From JBGOUV01 sp041477815 (GTDB lineage Bacteria; Acidobacteriota; Terriglobia; Bryobacterales; JACQDG01): 24,562 nt of DNA. Below are positions 1 to 7,947 of the stretch, one piece after another. Under the pieces are notes generated by a model. The model saw only the letters and a list, made by a program, of their open reading frames with translations. It made no database searches and was not told the DNA's origin. How positions within the stretch are numbered: position 1 is the first letter of the stretch; each line of letters starts with the position of its first letter. Location: the NCBI GenBank assembly GCA_041477815.1, contig JBGOUV010000049.1, positions 1-24,562 of the forward strand, given 5' to 3'. The position numbers and the translations under genes were made by a program.

Positions 1-1040
1 ATATACAGGAACTCCCGGTTCCGCACTGCCCGCGCCGGATAACCCAAGTCGCCCCGCCGTACATTGGCGTGCCGCTCCCGTTCGACGAACACCATCTCGC
101 GACGCCCGGGTTTCTCCTTCCCGGTCAGCAATCCCAGGAGGCTTCGTCCGGTCATTTCCGGCTTCGGCTTCAACCCAGCCGCCTCCAGGAAAGTGGGCGC
201 CAGGTCCGCCAGCGTCACAAAACCGTCGACTACCCGCCCGCCCCCGAAACGCGCCGGCCAGCGCGCCGCCAGCGGCTGCCGCGTTCCGCCGTCGTAGAGG
301 TTCGCCTTGCAGCGCGGGAACGGCCACCCGTTGTCCCCGCTGATCACCACCAGCGTGTTCTCCGCTCTCCCCGTCTTCTCCAGCAGGTCGAGCAGTCCCC
401 CCACCTCGCGATCGAACCGCTGTACCTCGAAGTAGTAGTCGAGGATATCGCTCCGCACCTCCGGCGTATCAGGCCAATAGGCAGGTACTCTTGCCAGCGC
501 CGGATTCAATCCCGCCGTCGCTCCCGCCCCCAAATCATACGGCCGATGCGGATCGTTGCTCCCGAACCAGAAGCAGAACGGCTTCCCGTCCGGCGTACCC
601 TTTAGAAACTGCTCGAAGGTATCGAAGGTATCCCCCGCCGGATTACGCTTTCTGCCGCCGGCCTCAAATTTCCCCGGTCCCCAACCCTTCCGCGTGAATC
701 CCACCCGATACCCCGCCGCCTCCAGCAAGTCCGGATACACGGGAAATTTCTGCGGCAGGAATCCGTGGAGATTGCCACCCTCTTCCAGCCGATGCGGCGC
801 CTGCCCGGTCAGGATCCCGGCCCGCGACGGGGTGCACGACGGCGCGCAACTGAAGGCATGGGTGAACAGCACGCCCTGCTTGGCCACCCGGTCGAACACC
901 GGGGTCGAAACCGCCTGGTCCCCATAGACGCCCGCGTGCCCGAAGGCCCAGTCATCAGCAAGACAAAAGAGGAGGTTCGGCCGCGTCTCCCCAGCCGCCA
1001 TCGCCGCTCCCGCCAGGAAACTCCTCCGTGTGATCGCCAT
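1..1040 (-). CDS. Sulfatase, heparan N-sulfatase-like (3' end beyond window)
   Basis: Predicted formylglycine-dependent sulfatase that would hydrolyse a sulfate ester or sulfamate on a glycan outside the cytoplasm. 346 residues are visible and the frame is open to the left edge. The catalytic signature CTPSR starts at Cys69, the residue oxidised to formylglycine in this family, and is followed by AGILTG. Other family motifs are the metal-binding ADD at residues 28-30, DPHRPY at 163-168 and SGDNG at 234-238. The stretch after DNG (PFPRCKANLYDGGTR) resembles heparan N-sulfatases, an inference from memory of the family. The N-terminus (TRRSFLAGAAMAA) looks like a twin-arginine signal. The start is the ATG one base after the receptor stop codon (TGA-C-ATG), so translation is probably coupled to that gene. 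Exact substrate is unknown. Confidence 0.9.
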   Translation of the reverse strand, partial: MAITRRSFLAGAAMAAGETRPNLLFCLADDWAFGHAGVYGDQAVSTPVFDRVAKQGVLFTHAFSCAPSCTPSRAGILTGQAPHRLEEGGNLHGFLPQKFPVYPDLLEAAGYRVGFTRKGWGPGKFEAGGRKRNPAGDTFDTFEQFLKGTPDGKPFCFWFGSNDPHRPYDLGAGATAGLNPALARVPAYWPDTPEVRSDILDYYFEVQRFDREVGGLLDLLEKTGRAENTLVVISGDNGWPFPRCKANLYDGGTRQPLAARWPARFGGGRVVDGFVTLADLAPTFLEAAGLKPKPEMTGRSLLGLLTGKEKPGRREMVFVERERHANVRRGDLGYPARAVRNREFLY

Positions 1041-1041
1041 G

Positions 1042-4000
1042 TCAGAAGTATAGCTTCACCCCGAACTGGAAGGTCCGCATGGGCTGGCGCAGGTTCCGGA
1101 CTTCGCCGACGCGCGGCGCATCCGGCGCCACCGCGTCGAGTCCCACCCAGCCGACACCGTTGGGACGCCCGAATTGCGGCGAGTTGAGCGCGTTGAACGC
1201 CTCCGCCCGAAACTGCAGCCGTCCCTGGTCTCCCAGGCGCCGGAGCGCCCAATTCTTACCCAGCGACAGATCGAGCACCTGGCCCGCCGGCGACACCAGG
1301 ATCCCGTTGCCGGCGTTGCCGTAATGGCACAGTTCCGGGTGGTTGGGGATATTGCAGTCGGTCCGCCGGAACGCGGCAGGGTCGAACCACTTCTGCCGGG
1401 TCGCTTCGCCGAACAGGCGTCCGTCGGCCACGCGGTCCGGGTAGCTTGCGAAACCGGTGTTCAGGTTGCCCCCGCTGACGCTGAAGGGAAATCCCGTCCG
1501 CAGCGTCACCACCCCGGTGGTCTGCCAGCCCCCCAGCACCCCCCGGACCAGTCCTTTACTGTATCGGAACCAGGGTAATCCATAGACATAGTGGAGCGCG
1601 GCGCTGTGCGTCACATCGAAGCCGTAGCGGGTGCGGTCGGCCCGCCGGTCGCGAGGGTTCTGATAGGTGGCGTTGACGTCGCCCGCCGGGTCGTTGCGTC
1701 CGTAGCCCTCCCCCAGCGCCTTGCTGTAGACGTAGGCCAGACCCGCCGTCAGCCCGCGGCCGTAGCGCTTGTCCAAGGTCACCTGCAACCCGTGGTAGCT
1801 GCCGTTGGCGTAGCTGTCCAAATACCGGATGTTCCCCAGCGGGCGCGGCTGATCGCCCTCTCCCTGGCTCACGTACGCCGGCCACGGACGCCGCCGGTTG
1901 AGGTCGGTATCGGGCGAGGGGTCCGGCGCGTTGAAGTTCGGAATATTGTTGTCCAGGTGGCTGGTCTTGCTTCCCACGTAGGCCACGGTCAGGAAAGCCC
2001 TGCCCGGCAGGGCCCGCTGCACGTCCAGGCTCCACTGCACCACGCTGCTCGCCTTGTTGTCCGGCGGGAACAGCAGCACATTGGTGCGCGGCGCCGCCGT
2101 CGCCTGTCCGGGGAAGGCGTTGTCCAGGGTCAGGACCGGGAAACCCGGTCGGAACCGCCGCGTCTGGATGCCATAGGTCTGGCCCGCGTACTCATAGGCC
2201 AATACCTGCGCCACGTCGGTCACCTGGTTGAATCCGAGGGTCCCCGACTTCGGCGGCTGCAGGTTCAGAATGGTGAAATTGCTCAAATGCTGCGCGTTGG
2301 CGAACCACCCGAACCCGCCCCGGATCACCCATAGATCCGTGGCCCGGTAGGCCAGCCCCAGCCGCGGCATGAAGTACCGATTATCGGTATTGTAGAGGGT
2401 GAAATCCTGGCCGGGCGCGGCGACCATGGTGGGCAGCTTTCGGCCGTCGGAAGCGGTGCTCAAAACGTCCAGGCGCAGCGACCGCCAGGTGCGGTTGGCG
2501 TCGTGAGCCACCTGGAAGAAGTCCCACCGCAGGCCCAGGTTCGCGGTGAGCTTGCGCGTCAGCTTCCAGTCGTCCTGGACGTACGCGCCCCACCGGTTCT
2601 GCCGCGGGGCGGTGTAGAGCAGGCCCTCCGCCGTGGTGGTAGTCGAGGGATAGCCCAGCAGCCAGCCGGCCAGCGGATAGCCGCCCTCGCAGCATCCGAT
2701 GCTGCCCAGCGGCACGTTGGCCGCCGCCCGGTCCAGGCCCACCCGCCGGTATTCGAGACCCGCCTTGTACTGGTGCGCCCCGCGATTCACCGAGAGGTTT
2801 TCGGAGAACTGGTAGACGCCGTTGAGGTCCACCCGCGCCCCGGAGTCGCCCTCCACCACGCCGGTGGGAGGAATCCCGGTCTCCAGCCGGTTGAACTTGC
2901 GGTTGCCGTCCACGGCCACGCGGAACTGGCCGATCCCCAGCGAGTCCACGTCGAAGTCCGTATAGGTTCGCGGGTTCACCTGGTCGTGATTCGCCTTGTT
3001 GAACCCCACGCGAAACTCGCTCAGCACCTGCGGGGTGAAGGCGTGCAGATGCTGGAAGCCCGCGTTGTGAGCGTCGACCGAGTAGACGGTCGGAAAGTTG
3101 GGGTTGAGGCTGCCCGCCTCGTAGCGGGTTCGCTGCCGCGCATAGCGCACGAAGATGCGGTCCTGGCTGTTGAAGATGTGGTCCAGCCGCGCGAAGTACT
3201 GGTTCTGATCGAGCACCGCCGGCACCAGCCGCCTCACGTTGATATCCAGCGGGTCCTCCGCCGTGAAGTCGGGCCGCGGCAGGAAGCGGTTGACGAAGTT
3301 CTGCGCGTTCTTGTCGATCTGGCTGGGCGGGATGATGTTGCTGATCCGGCCGGTGTCATCTCGAAACGGAAGCCCCGACCCCGGGTCGTAGATGATGATC
3401 GGGGGCCGCACCGGCTGGCCGTCCCGCAGTCGCGGACGCAGCAACGCCGAGAAATCCCCGTTGCGAAACGCCTCGGGAAACCAGAAGGCCTCCTGTACGC
3501 TCTCCTGCGTCTCCCGCGTCCCTTCGTAGTTGAAGCTCCAGAACGTGCGGTCGTGCAGCACCGGACCGGCCAGCCACGCCCCGAACTGGTTCCGCCGCAA
3601 CCGGTTCTTCGACTGCGGCGGCGTCCCCGCCGGCAACTGGAAGTTCAGGAAGTAGTCCCGGGCGTCCGCCGCATTGTTGCGCAGGAACTCATAAAACGTC
3701 CCATGAAACTGGTTCGATCCGGAGCGCAGCGCGATCTGCACGATGGCCCCGTTGTTCTGCCCGTACTCGGCCGAGTAGGAGCCGGTCTGGATCTTCAATT
3801 CCTCGATAGCGTCGATTGACGGCGCGAACATCACCTGGTTCAACAACGGCTCGGTCGCGACTACGCCGTCCATGGTGACGTGCTGGTTGGCGTCCCGCTG
3901 CCCGTTGGCGCTGAGCGTGGTGGCGGCGCCGGGAAACGGAAACGCCCCCGCCGCCTGCCCGGTAAGCCCCATGCGCGTGCCGTACTGCACCCCCGCCGTC

Positions 4001-4467
4001 AGCACCGCCAGTCCGGCGAAGTTCCGCCCGTTCAGCGGCAACTCCTGGACATTCTTCTGATCGATGGTCTGCCCCACGGCGGCGTCATCGGTCTTCAACT
4101 CGACGCCGCTGGCCGCCACTTCCACCGTCTCGGTCGCGGCCCCCGCCTCGAGGACGAAGTTGACCCGCGCCTTCTGCTGCAGCGCCGCCAGGACGCCGGT
4201 CTGGGTCTGGGTCTTGAACCCGTTCTTCTCGGCGGTAACGGTGTACTCGCCGGTCTCGATCAAAGCAAAGGAGTAGTTGCCGGCATCATCGGTTGCCGTG
4301 GTCCGCTTCTCCTCGGTAGCCACCCGCAGCAAGGTAACCTTGGCCCCGGGGACCGCCCCTCCAAAAGCGTCGCCGACCGTCCCCAGAACCTCGGTGGACG
4401 TGGTTTGGGCGGTCGCCCCCGCCATGCCCAGCAACAGGGCGACCAGACCCAGCGCGCCCCTCGACAT
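1042..4467 (-). CDS. TonB-dependent receptor, Oar-like, with carboxypeptidase-regulatory domain
   Basis: Outer-membrane receptor of 1141 residues, the size usual for the large acidobacterial Oar-like family. Order: signal peptide (residues 1-20, ending ATAQ), carboxypeptidase-regulatory/Ig-like domain (about 24-115, with the core DDAGNYSF), TonB plug (about 120-260, with ELPLNGRNF and DGVVATEP), then a long beta-barrel ending in an aromatic residue (FQFGVKLYF), as outer-membrane barrels do. The frame extends 23 codons further up to an ATG at 4536, but that extension is polar and would bury the signal peptide, so I start at the ATG at 4467 (MSRGALGL). The next gene downstream is a sulfatase one base away, suggesting that the receptor imports a sulfated saccharide or its fragments. 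The ligand cannot be read from the sequence. Confidence 0.92.
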   Translation of the reverse strand: MSRGALGLVALLLGMAGATAQTTSTEVLGTVGDAFGGAVPGAKVTLLRVATEEKRTTATDDAGNYSFALIETGEYTVTAEKNGFKTQTQTGVLAALQQKARVNFVLEAGAATETVEVAASGVELKTDDAAVGQTIDQKNVQELPLNGRNFAGLAVLTAGVQYGTRMGLTGQAAGAFPFPGAATTLSANGQRDANQHVTMDGVVATEPLLNQVMFAPSIDAIEELKIQTGSYSAEYGQNNGAIVQIALRSGSNQFHGTFYEFLRNNAADARDYFLNFQLPAGTPPQSKNRLRRNQFGAWLAGPVLHDRTFWSFNYEGTRETQESVQEAFWFPEAFRNGDFSALLRPRLRDGQPVRPPIIIYDPGSGLPFRDDTGRISNIIPPSQIDKNAQNFVNRFLPRPDFTAEDPLDINVRRLVPAVLDQNQYFARLDHIFNSQDRIFVRYARQRTRYEAGSLNPNFPTVYSVDAHNAGFQHLHAFTPQVLSEFRVGFNKANHDQVNPRTYTDFDVDSLGIGQFRVAVDGNRKFNRLETGIPPTGVVEGDSGARVDLNGVYQFSENLSVNRGAHQYKAGLEYRRVGLDRAAANVPLGSIGCCEGGYPLAGWLLGYPSTTTTAEGLLYTAPRQNRWGAYVQDDWKLTRKLTANLGLRWDFFQVAHDANRTWRSLRLDVLSTASDGRKLPTMVAAPGQDFTLYNTDNRYFMPRLGLAYRATDLWVIRGGFGWFANAQHLSNFTILNLQPPKSGTLGFNQVTDVAQVLAYEYAGQTYGIQTRRFRPGFPVLTLDNAFPGQATAAPRTNVLLFPPDNKASSVVQWSLDVQRALPGRAFLTVAYVGSKTSHLDNNIPNFNAPDPSPDTDLNRRRPWPAYVSQGEGDQPRPLGNIRYLDSYANGSYHGLQVTLDKRYGRGLTAGLAYVYSKALGEGYGRNDPAGDVNATYQNPRDRRADRTRYGFDVTHSAALHYVYGLPWFRYSKGLVRGVLGGWQTTGVVTLRTGFPFSVSGGNLNTGFASYPDRVADGRLFGEATRQKWFDPAAFRRTDCNIPNHPELCHYGNAGNGILVSPAGQVLDLSLGKNWALRRLGDQGRLQFRAEAFNALNSPQFGRPNGVGWVGLDAVAPDAPRVGEVRNLRQPMRTFQFGVKLYF

Positions 4468-4531
4468 ACAGGACCCCCCAGCAGTGCGGTTCCAGCCCTT
4501 GGAGGATACCGTTTGCCGCCCTGCCGAGTCA

Positions 4532-4563
4532 ACCATAGCTACGCCACCATAGCTACGCCACCA
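4532..4563. repeat. 14-bp tandem duplication, about 2.3 copies
   Basis: The unit ATAGCTACGCCACC occurs at 4535-4548 and again at 4549-4562, with matching flanking bases on both sides. One copy contains the last codons and the TAG stop of the DUF4143 ATPase gene; the other lies just after it, in the leader of the TonB receptor gene. It looks like a small slippage duplication and creates the spurious upstream ATG at 4536. Confidence 0.85.
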
Positions 4564-5776
4564 AGTGGCCGAGCGGGATGGCCCACAGCTTCCGGCCGAG
4601 CGGTACGGCCGACCTGCCGTTGTAGGCCAGAATCGCCGCCTCGCACTGCGGCGTGCGATCCAGAAACGCTCTCAGGCCCGACAGATCTCCCTCGGACCAG
4701 CGGCTGGCCGCCTTGATCTCAATCGCGTATACCTTGCGCTGGTGCTCGATCACCAGGTCGACCTCGTGCCTCCCCTGCTCGTGCCAGTAGGATAACTGCG
4801 CCTCCGGCAGGTGGGCCTCGCAGAGGGCCGAGATATTCTGCAGCACCCAGGTCTCCAGCAGAGCGCCGTATAGGGGATCGCCCCCGGCGGCCCTGTCCGA
4901 GCCTCGAAACTGCGCCAGGTGCGCCGCTACGCCGCTGTCGGTGAAGTACAGTTTCGGCGCCTTGAGGAGCCGCGAGGAGCGGTTCTTCAGGAACGGCGGC
5001 AGGCTCCGGACGAGAAAGGAGGTCTCCAGCAGATGCAGGTATCGGGCGGTGGTGGCGCTGGTCAGTCTGGCATCCCGGCCCAGCATGCTGATGTTCAGCA
5101 CCTGTGCCGTCCGCAGGGCGGCCAGACTCACCAGTGTCCGGAACGACACCAGATCGGCGATCTGGGACAACTGCCGGACATCCCGCTCCACGTAGGTCTG
5201 GGCGTAACCGCGAAACCACAGCTCGGCGCCGCGCGGATTCTCGCAACAGACCGGCGGCAGCCCTCCCGACAGGATCTCCCCGGCCTCCACCGGATCGGCC
5301 GAATCGCCCGGCAGGTGGCGATCCTTGAGGAATTGCAGCAGCACCGGCGGCCGGCGGGTCTGGCGGCGGATCTCCCGGCGGCTCATCGGATGTAGGGTCA
5401 AATAGACGGCCCGGCCGGCGAGGGTCTCCGACACGCCCGCCAGCAAGGCCAGGTTGGCCGAGCCGGACAGCAGAAAGCGTCCCGCCCGGCGCCGGCGGTC
5501 CACCTCCCGCTTCAAGGCCGGCAACAACTCCGGAGCACGCTGCGCCTCGTCCAGGGTGACCGGCCCGGCGGTCTCTAGAAAAGTCTCCGGGTTGTTACGG
5601 GCGGCGGCCAGAATGGCGAAGTCGTCCAGGGTATGGTAGGCGCGGCTGCGCAGGGAGGCGTCCCTGGTTAAGAGAGTCGATTTCCCGCTTTGCCGCAGGC
5701 CGGAAAGCACCACGACGGGCATTTTCCGCAGCGCTTCGGCCAGACGGACGCTCAGCTCCCGAAGGCGGTATGTCAT
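4553..5776 (-). CDS. DUF4143-family AAA ATPase (AAA_14 plus DUF4143)
   Basis: Cytoplasmic P-loop ATPase of 407 residues, the usual length for this widespread family of unknown function. The Walker A motif GLRQSGKST is at 26-34, Walker B VTLDEAQ at 73-79, and a sensor-like LLSGSAN at 102-108. The C-terminal DUF4143 part has a PD-(D/E)XK-like arrangement: Glu308 in LLETWV, Asp340 in HEVDLVI and Glu353/Lys355 in AIEIKA. Nuclease activity is not established for the family. The start ATG (5774-5776) lies inside a half-site of the palindromic repeat array upstream, consistent with repression by its own product or by a partner. Neighbours are a hydrolase 44 bases upstream and a receptor gene downstream on the same strand; neither suggests a joint function. 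It may be a selfish or accessory single-gene unit. Confidence 0.9.
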   Translation of the reverse strand: MTYRLRELSVRLAEALRKMPVVVLSGLRQSGKSTLLTRDASLRSRAYHTLDDFAILAAARNNPETFLETAGPVTLDEAQRAPELLPALKREVDRRRRAGRFLLSGSANLALLAGVSETLAGRAVYLTLHPMSRREIRRQTRRPPVLLQFLKDRHLPGDSADPVEAGEILSGGLPPVCCENPRGAELWFRGYAQTYVERDVRQLSQIADLVSFRTLVSLAALRTAQVLNISMLGRDARLTSATTARYLHLLETSFLVRSLPPFLKNRSSRLLKAPKLYFTDSGVAAHLAQFRGSDRAAGGDPLYGALLETWVLQNISALCEAHLPEAQLSYWHEQGRHEVDLVIEHQRKVYAIEIKAASRWSEGDLSGLRAFLDRTPQCEAAILAYNGRSAVPLGRKLWAIPLGHLVA

Positions 5777-5829
5777 GATTCACCATCCAACTTGTCATTA
5801 TGACACACACGACCATGGCATTATGACAC
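5771..5829. promoter_or_regulatory. Operator-like array of TGTCAT/ATGACA repeats before the DUF4143 ATPase gene
   Basis: A perfect 13-base palindrome TGTCATTATGACA (6-bp arms, one central base) lies at 5793-5805. A second copy of its right ten bases, CATTATGACA, is at 5819-5828, 23 bases away. A left half-site TGTCAT is at 5771-5776, 22 bases on the other side, and contains the ATPase start codon. Spacing is close to two helical turns. On the minus strand each CATTATG reads CATAATG, close to a -10 hexamer, so a bound protein could block the promoter. The site at 5819-5828 overlaps the stop codon of the upstream hydrolase gene. The palindrome is seen; the regulatory role is inferred. Confidence 0.6.
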
Positions 5830-7884
5830 CACCCTGCGAAGAGTTTCCAGATCCCACCGCGACTCCGGCAGCACCTCCAGGTGGCCTCCCGGAATCACCT
5901 TGGCCGCCTGGCCCGCCCCGTCCACCGGCCCAGCCAGGGTTACCCGCCGCGGGGCCAGCGACGCCACTATCTCCGGCAAATCGGTATACTCCAGCAGGCG
6001 CGGCACGAAATTGGCGAAAGGATGGGCGTAGTCCTCGGTCTCCACCACGCTGCGGAACGACACCAGCCCGCCGGCGAGATAGAGCGCGCTAATGCCCGGC
6101 TCCAGCGCCGCCGCGAACAGCGCCGGGACCGTCATCTTCCCCAGCGCCGCCACCACCGCCCGGCCTCCAAGGGCCCGCACCACCGCCAGAATGTCGCTGA
6201 CCCGCTGCCCTACCAGCGGCCGCCCCAGGATCAGCGACGCCCAGGCGTAGCCCTCCTCTACGTTGTGGGACCGCCCGTAGTTCGCCGCCCCCCGGCCGTA
6301 CTCCGGCGTCAGATCCCCGACCCCGCGCAGGTCGGGTACGCACACCACGTACCCTTCCGCCGCCAGCTCCTGATACAGTTGCCCTTCCCGCCAGCGCAGG
6401 TTGCGCCCCGCCGGCTCGATCGCCACCAGCACCGGCCGGGACGGGTCCGCCTTCCGGGGCCGGAACACCCACGCCGGCAGCCAGACCCGCGTGGCCACCG
6501 GAATGTCCAGGGCCTCCACCTCCACCCCGCGGGCCGAGGGGACCCGTCCCAGCGTCGTCGCGTTGAGCGTGGTCCGCTCCACCGCTAGTAACTGTTGCCA
6601 AGAGTCTTTCGCGCGGCTCACCCGCCGCGACCGGTTCAGAGTGAAGGGCGTCTGGCTCCCGAACGACCGCACCACGCTACCGCTCTCCGCCACCCACAAG
6701 GTCGCGTCGGGCTCGGGCTGGGTCGGGGGCTCCTCGGTGATCCGGGTCGTCTCGCCCTTGAGCCACCGCCCAAACCAGTTGTACACATGTAGCCGGCTGT
6801 CGTAGGACAGCCCGTGAGGCAGCGGGGTGCCGATCCAGGCCAATTGGTCCGGGCGTCCCAGCGTCTCGTAGACCTTCTTCAGCTTGACAAACTCCTCCCA
6901 CCCGCTGGCGATATACTGCGGCGAATAGGTGCCGAAGAAATCCTTGTCGCTTACCACCGTCAGGAGCGGCTTGGGCGCGAGCGGATACAGCAGGTCCCAG
7001 CGGTCGAACCCCAGCGGCGCGGACCCCACCAAATCCTGCTCCGCGTCGTCGGTCGAGCCCGGTGGATTGAAGTTGGCGCAGACGAAATTCTCGGTGTTGC
7101 CCGCGCACACCACCACCGCCGCCAGCCGGTCGTCCGCTGCCGCCAGCAGCATGGTGAGGGTCCCGCCCCCCGACTGTCCGGTCGAGGCCAGGCGCTTCGG
7201 ATCCACCAGCGGATGCGCGGCCAGATAATCCAGGCCGCGCATCGCGTCCCACACCTGCACGCGCGAGGAGGTGTCGCCCAGCAGGAGCAACTGTTTGCCC
7301 GGCGTGGTGTGCTCGTCGTCGGCCGAGCGCAGGCGCGTCCGGGTCCCGCTCGAGTCCGGATAATAGATGCGCTCGCCTTGGCCCATCGGGTCGAAGGCCA
7401 GCACCAGGTACCCCAGCTTCGCCAAACCCTGACAGCACCGCTGGTAGGAGTCGCCGGCCTTCCCGTTCGTGGTGTGCCCCATCTGGAACAGCACCCCGGG
7501 AAACGGCGGCTGGACCCCGGTGGGCACGTACAGGTTGGCCGGAACGTGAAGCTCCGGCACGCTCTCGTAGACGACCTTCTCGACCCGGTAACCGGCCCGC
7601 TCGAACGAGCCCACGGTGCGAGCCTTCAGCGGGGTCCGCTCGGGCAGGGGCCCCACCAGCTTCCAGAAGGTTTCGCGCGCCCAACGCTGCCGCTCCCGGA
7701 TCGCTTCGGGCGTGGTCAGGCGGGACAACGCGGCGCTGCGGCGCTGGTAGGCGGGACCCACCAAGCCCCGCAGATAATCGGGCAGGCAGCGCGAGTAGTC
7801 GCGGTAGGCCGCGCCGGGGTAACGGGTTTGCGCGCGGGTTGCCGCGCACGCCAAGGGAATGGAAAGGAGCTCTCGCCGGGTCAT
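5821..7884 (-). CDS. Secreted alpha/beta hydrolase, acetylxylan-esterase-like, two tandem hydrolase domains
   Basis: 687-residue predicted esterase. The N-terminus MTRRELLSIPLACAATRAQ resembles a twin-arginine signal. The first hydrolase domain (about 90-380) has the nucleophile elbow GQSGG with Ser238, a likely acid at Asp313 or Asp315 in VSDKDFFG, and His357 in PLPHG, so its triad looks complete. It resembles acetylxylan esterase / dipeptidyl-peptidase-like hydrolases of Acidobacteriota. The second part (about 455-687) has the same strand-helix pattern (PVLVAIEPAG, YVVCVPDLRGVG) but reads ALGKM at 580-584 where a Gly-x-Ser-x-Gly would be expected, so it is probably non-catalytic. The stop codon overlaps the palindromic array of the next gene. 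The substrate is likely an acetylated or otherwise esterified saccharide, but this is inference. Confidence 0.85.
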   Translation of the reverse strand: MTRRELLSIPLACAATRAQTRYPGAAYRDYSRCLPDYLRGLVGPAYQRRSAALSRLTTPEAIRERQRWARETFWKLVGPLPERTPLKARTVGSFERAGYRVEKVVYESVPELHVPANLYVPTGVQPPFPGVLFQMGHTTNGKAGDSYQRCCQGLAKLGYLVLAFDPMGQGERIYYPDSSGTRTRLRSADDEHTTPGKQLLLLGDTSSRVQVWDAMRGLDYLAAHPLVDPKRLASTGQSGGGTLTMLLAAADDRLAAVVVCAGNTENFVCANFNPPGSTDDAEQDLVGSAPLGFDRWDLLYPLAPKPLLTVVSDKDFFGTYSPQYIASGWEEFVKLKKVYETLGRPDQLAWIGTPLPHGLSYDSRLHVYNWFGRWLKGETTRITEEPPTQPEPDATLWVAESGSVVRSFGSQTPFTLNRSRRVSRAKDSWQQLLAVERTTLNATTLGRVPSARGVEVEALDIPVATRVWLPAWVFRPRKADPSRPVLVAIEPAGRNLRWREGQLYQELAAEGYVVCVPDLRGVGDLTPEYGRGAANYGRSHNVEEGYAWASLILGRPLVGQRVSDILAVVRALGGRAVVAALGKMTVPALFAAALEPGISALYLAGGLVSFRSVVETEDYAHPFANFVPRLLEYTDLPEIVASLAPRRVTLAGPVDGAGQAAKVIPGGHLEVLPESRWDLETLRRVVS

Positions 7885-7904
7885 CGAGTATAGGTTACTG
7901 CGGT

Positions 7905-7934
7905 TTGACTTCCTCTGCGGGCCCAGATTAGCAT
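7905..7934 (+). promoter_or_regulatory. Candidate promoter for the TPR lipoprotein gene
   Basis: TTGACT (7905-7910) and TAGCAT (7929-7934) are separated by 18 bases, a fair match to a housekeeping -35/-10 pair. Transcription would begin near 7941, leaving only a very short leader before the start codon. The region also holds the upstream side of the divergent hydrolase gene, where TATACT on the minus strand (7887-7892) ends only 2 bases from its ATG and so cannot serve as a normal -10 for that start. Confidence 0.4.
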
Positions 7935-7947
7935 CAGCAGAGTGGCG

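Noticed and set aside
2503..3819. 438-codon plus-strand frame opposite the TonB receptor
   Set aside because: It is Val/Arg/Gln-rich, has no domains, and lies fully inside the receptor gene in the opposite direction.
4468..4536. N-terminal extension of the TonB receptor to the ATG at 4536
   Set aside because: It adds 23 polar residues before a clean signal peptide, and its ATG comes from the 14-bp duplication.
5777..5816. Extra minus-strand reading frame beginning at 5816 across the palindrome array
   Set aside because: It continues out of frame into the DUF4143 gene without motifs and overlaps the operator-like repeats.
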